From a virus, in IMG/VR virus record IMGVR_UViG_3300035660_000034, positions 1-39,099 of that record: DNA of 39,099 nucleotides. One strand, given 5' to 3'. Position 1 is the stretch's first letter. Each line of letters begins with the position of its first letter. A program made the position numbers and the translations under genes. This document shows, one piece after another, positions 37,451 to 39,099 of this stretch. The notes beneath the pieces are model-generated. The model worked only from the letters and a program-made list of their open reading frames with translations, made no database searches and was not told where the DNA came from.

Positions 37451-38043
37451 CATCGTCCCTCGCCGTACCTCACCTTGAACCACTCCGGGTTGGCCAAGCA
37501 CGCGCTCAGACCGCCCTTCAGTCCGGAGCTTGCCTTCCGCACCACTACTCCCTCGACATCCGGGTTACTCAGGCCGTGGATGTAGAGGTCCACCATGCCG
37601 GGATTCTGAATGGTCTCCGCCCATTCTATCCCGGAGGGTTTCAACGGCAGCCATGCGTGTTGCATGGTGTGCCCCAGCAACACCGAACGTTCCCCGAAGG
37701 GCGTCCGGCCCAGCCATTGCCCCTCGTACATCAGGATATCGAAGGCTATCAGCCGATGCTCACCGCCCTTCTTGCGAGGGCCAACCCATTCGCAGTCAAT
37801 GGCCAGCGGCAGGTCCGGCCAGCTCATCATCCGCCAGGCCTCCATCACTTCGGCAGGCATGGCCTTTGCCGCGGCGCCGCTGCGTTTAGCCTGCCAGACC
37901 CAACCGCCATCGCAGAGCCATCCGGTCCGGCGGTAGCCATCCCATTTCAGTTGCGCCAGCCACGTGCGCGCCGGCGCCCTGTCCAGCTCACGCAGAAAAT
38001 CCAGCGAGACTGGGCATGGATCGTCTGGCCAGTGGTAGATCAT
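37450..38043 (-). CDS. Minimal ATP-dependent DNA ligase (nucleotidyltransferase domain)
   Basis: A 197-residue protein with the ligase motifs: KWDGYR (33-38, the lysine that takes AMP), DCEW (83-86, motif III), EGVVVRK (164-170, motif IV) and WFKVRY (188-193, motif V). The usual C-terminal OB-fold domain with motif VI is absent, because the protein ends soon after motif V. It may need a partner, act on nicks poorly, or be a remnant. The ATG overlaps the WD40 stop (ATGA). Confidence 0.85.
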   Translation of the reverse strand: MIYHWPDDPCPVSLDFLRELDRAPARTWLAQLKWDGYRRTGWLCDGGWVWQAKRSGAAAKAMPAEVMEAWRMMSWPDLPLAIDCEWVGPRKKGGEHRLIAFDILMYEGQWLGRTPFGERSVLLGHTMQHAWLPLKPSGIEWAETIQNPGMVDLYIHGLSNPDVEGVVVRKASSGLKGGLSACLANPEWFKVRYGEGR

Positions 38044-38558
38044 TTGCGCACTTCCTTCCCGGTGCTCACGTCCCAGAGGCGGATGGTCCTGTCTCCACTT
38101 CCAGAAGCCAGCGTCCGGCCGTCAGGAGAGAAACTGACGGACCAGACCCAACCGTCATGCCCTTCGAATTTGCGCACTTCCTTCCCGGTGCTCACGTCCC
38201 AGAGGCGGATGGTCCTGTCATCACTTCCTGAAGCCAGCGTCCGGCCGTCAGGCGAGAAACTGACGGACGAGACCCAGGAGCTGTGCCCTTCGAATTTGCG
38301 CACTTCCTTCCCGGTGCTCACGTCCCAGAGGCGGATGGTCCTGTCTCCACTTCCAGAAGCCAGCGTCCGGCCGTCAGGAGAGAAACTGACGGACTGGACC
38401 CAACCGTCATGCCCTTCGAGTTTGCGCACTTCCTTCCCGGTGCTCACGTCCCAGAGGCGGATGGTCCCGTCATCACTTCCTGAAGCCAGCGTCCGGCCGT
38501 CGGGAGAGAAACTGACGGACGAGACCCTAGCATCTGCCGTCATCTGCTCTCGTGTCAT
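38040..38558 (-). CDS. WD40-repeat protein with four near-identical blades
   Basis: A 172-residue protein that is almost entirely WD40 repeats of 42 residues: VSFSPDGRTLASGS, TIRLWDVSTGKEVRK and EGH..WV, four times, the last ending right after GKEVRK. The differences lie at a few positions only: the residue before SVSF (S, Q, S, W), DD or GD after GS, G or R next, and DG or SS before WV. Such a propeller usually has seven blades, so four would need to assemble into oligomers. Start ATG 38556-38558 with AAGGAG upstream. Host-derived scaffold or decoy is a guess. Very unusual for a phage. Confidence 0.88.
   Translation of the reverse strand: MTREQMTADARVSSVSFSPDGRTLASGSDDGTIRLWDVSTGKEVRKLEGHDGWVQSVSFSPDGRTLASGSGDRTIRLWDVSTGKEVRKFEGHSSWVSSVSFSPDGRTLASGSDDRTIRLWDVSTGKEVRKFEGHDGWVWSVSFSPDGRTLASGSGDRTIRLWDVSTGKEVRK
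38043..38530. repeat. Tandem 126-nt repeats of the WD40 gene
   Basis: Nearly identical units begin at 38043, 38169, 38295 and 38421, each 126 nt (42 codons). Units 1 and 3 share silent and coding differences from units 2 and 4 (TCA GGA AGT GAT versus TCT GGA AGT GGA), so the array was built by duplicating a two-unit block. Copy number is probably unstable. Confidence 0.9.
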
Positions 38559-38677
38559 GGTTTTCTCCTTGTCGCCCGCAACTCTGTCTGGACATGGAGT
38601 GGCTGGAAGCCTCCGGGCGGCCGGAGTCTCTCCAAGTCTTCGACCTCTTGGCCTTCGACGGCCACCTCCCACCATCG

Positions 38678-38914
38678 CTATTCATAGGTCACCGAACTTT
38701 CGGTCCGCTCGGTCGGCAGGCAGTCCTTTGTGATCGACCGCAGCTCGTCCAACTCACAGAACAACTGGAGTGTCAGTAGTGGCTTGCCGGATTCCCGCTC
38801 GATGGCTTCCACCAGCACCGTAGAGAACTCCAAGCCACCCACGGATTCGGGGGGATAGTCTTTCCGCGTGATTTTTACTTTCGACACGCGCCAAACTTGC
38901 AGGTTCGGACCCAT
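38678..38914 (-). CDS. Hypothetical protein, 78 aa
   Basis: Mixed protein with strands VSKVKITRKDYPPE and TVLVEAIERESGKPLLTLQL and an acidic C-terminal half. Not recognised. AAGGAGG lies before the ATG, directly after a stray WD40 fragment. It sits between that fragment and the WD40 gene. 119 bases with nothing recognisable separate it from the WD40 start. Confidence 0.65.
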   Translation of the reverse strand: MGPNLQVWRVSKVKITRKDYPPESVGGLEFSTVLVEAIERESGKPLLTLQLFCELDELRSITKDCLPTERTESSVTYE

Positions 38915-38937
38915 CGTTTGCCTCCTTTTTCATCTGG

Positions 38938-39012
38938 GCCGTCAGGAGAGAAACTGACGGACTGGACCCAATCGCTATGCCCTTCGAATTTGCGCACTTC
39001 CTTCCCGGTGCT
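38938..39012 (-). pseudogene. Stray WD40 repeat fragment
   Basis: 75 nt that read STGKEVRKFEGHSDWVQSVS plus FSPDG on the minus strand, in register with the repeats of the WD40 gene 400 bases away. There is no start codon; the frame begins right after a TAA of the membrane gene. Its SDW is not found in the intact array, so it is not a simple copy of one unit. Confidence 0.85.
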
Positions 39013-39018
39013 AATCCG

Positions 39019-39099
39019 TTAGAAGCGCAAAGAATTCCAAAGGCGCACCAACGCCACCAACGGCGGAATGGCGACAATCGCCACCGCCACGAACGGCAA
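39019..39099 (-). CDS. C-terminal end of a small membrane protein (cut by the right edge)
   Basis: On the minus strand, starting at the window edge: LPFVAVAIVAIPPLVALVRL followed by WNSLRF and TAA. A continuous hydrophobic segment ending in a short positively charged tail points to a small membrane protein. Its start is outside the window. Confidence 0.5.
   Translation of the reverse strand: MPFVAVAIVAIPPLVALVRLWNSLRF

Noticed and set aside
37111-38733. A 540-residue open frame on the plus strand with repeats of HFLPGAHVPEA type
   Set aside because: It is antisense to the coiled-coil, ligase and WD40 genes; its repeats are only the reverse reading of the WD40 units, and it has no ribosome binding site.
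1-39099. Closing the window into a circle by joining 39099 to 1
   Set aside because: The methyltransferase frame read across the junction gives an unnatural Arg/Trp-rich tail, and the membrane protein has no start; the two ends are probably not adjacent.
1-39099. tRNA genes
   Set aside because: No cloverleaf with a TTCRA-type T loop and acceptor stem was seen by eye on either strand; a covariance search was not possible here.

Overview
The window is most of a tailed double-stranded DNA phage genome, podovirus-like in gene content. No ribosomal, tRNA or bacterial housekeeping gene is visible. The host cannot be named from the sequence. Clear GGAGG-type ribosome binding sites and a lipobox lipoprotein in the lysis-like position fit a bacterial, probably Gram-negative, host. 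No integrase, DNA polymerase, RNA polymerase or recognisable endolysin is present.

Layout. (1) Positions 1-9616, minus strand: an early operon of tightly overlapping genes. It holds a SAM-dependent methyltransferase (cut by the left edge), small zinc-binding and hypothetical proteins, a replisome-organiser-type replication protein, a PD-(D/E)XK-like endonuclease, a RecT annealing protein, a YqaJ-type exonuclease and a Maf/DUF115 glycosyltransferase-like protein. (2) Positions 9617-9952: a divergent control region containing a ~200-bp composite repeat. (3) Positions 9953-34406, plus strand: the late operon. Its order is small lysis-type genes, terminase large subunit, portal, scaffold, SU10-like major capsid protein, head-completion and tail adaptor proteins, a GT-A-like glycosyltransferase, tail nozzle-like proteins, tail fibre and three ejection-type internal virion proteins, the last of 1728 residues. 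(4) Positions 34444-39099, minus strand: a second block of early or accessory genes. It holds a PPCQ-motif methyltransferase-like protein, a Mom-like DNA-modification acyltransferase, small zinc and membrane proteins, a coiled-coil protein, a minimal ATP-dependent ligase and a WD40-repeat protein. Blocks 1 and 4 would form one leftward operon if the genome is circular or permuted, but the window does not prove that.

The most unusual features are as follows. First, four 54-61-nt sites (493-550, 1024-1084, 1563-1616, 35096-35153) have the architecture of integron attC sites: outer R boxes, 4-6-nt spacers, and inner L boxes with one extrahelical base. They lie exactly at gene junctions, next to DNA-modification genes. 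Second, a composite element of ACAAGTCC iterons, a CCCCTTG heptamer tract and a perfect 12-bp AT-rich palindrome occurs once inside the replication gene and once, inverted, in the divergent control region. It looks like a lambda-type origin and a second copy of it. Third, a WD40 gene is made of four nearly identical 126-nt units, with a stray 75-nt piece upstream. Fourth, there are two glycosylation-type genes, one early and one among the tail genes. Fifth, the genome carries small copies of its own genes in other places: a capsid-side gene fragment, a methyltransferase tail, and a 35-nt segment shared by recT and the exonuclease.

The genes suggest a phage that replicates through an initiator that recruits host machinery, recombines with its own RecT/YqaJ pair, modifies its DNA with several enzymes carried on exchangeable modules, and packages DNA with a large terminase into an HK97-fold capsid with an ejection apparatus. 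Functions below come from motifs read by eye; no database search was run.
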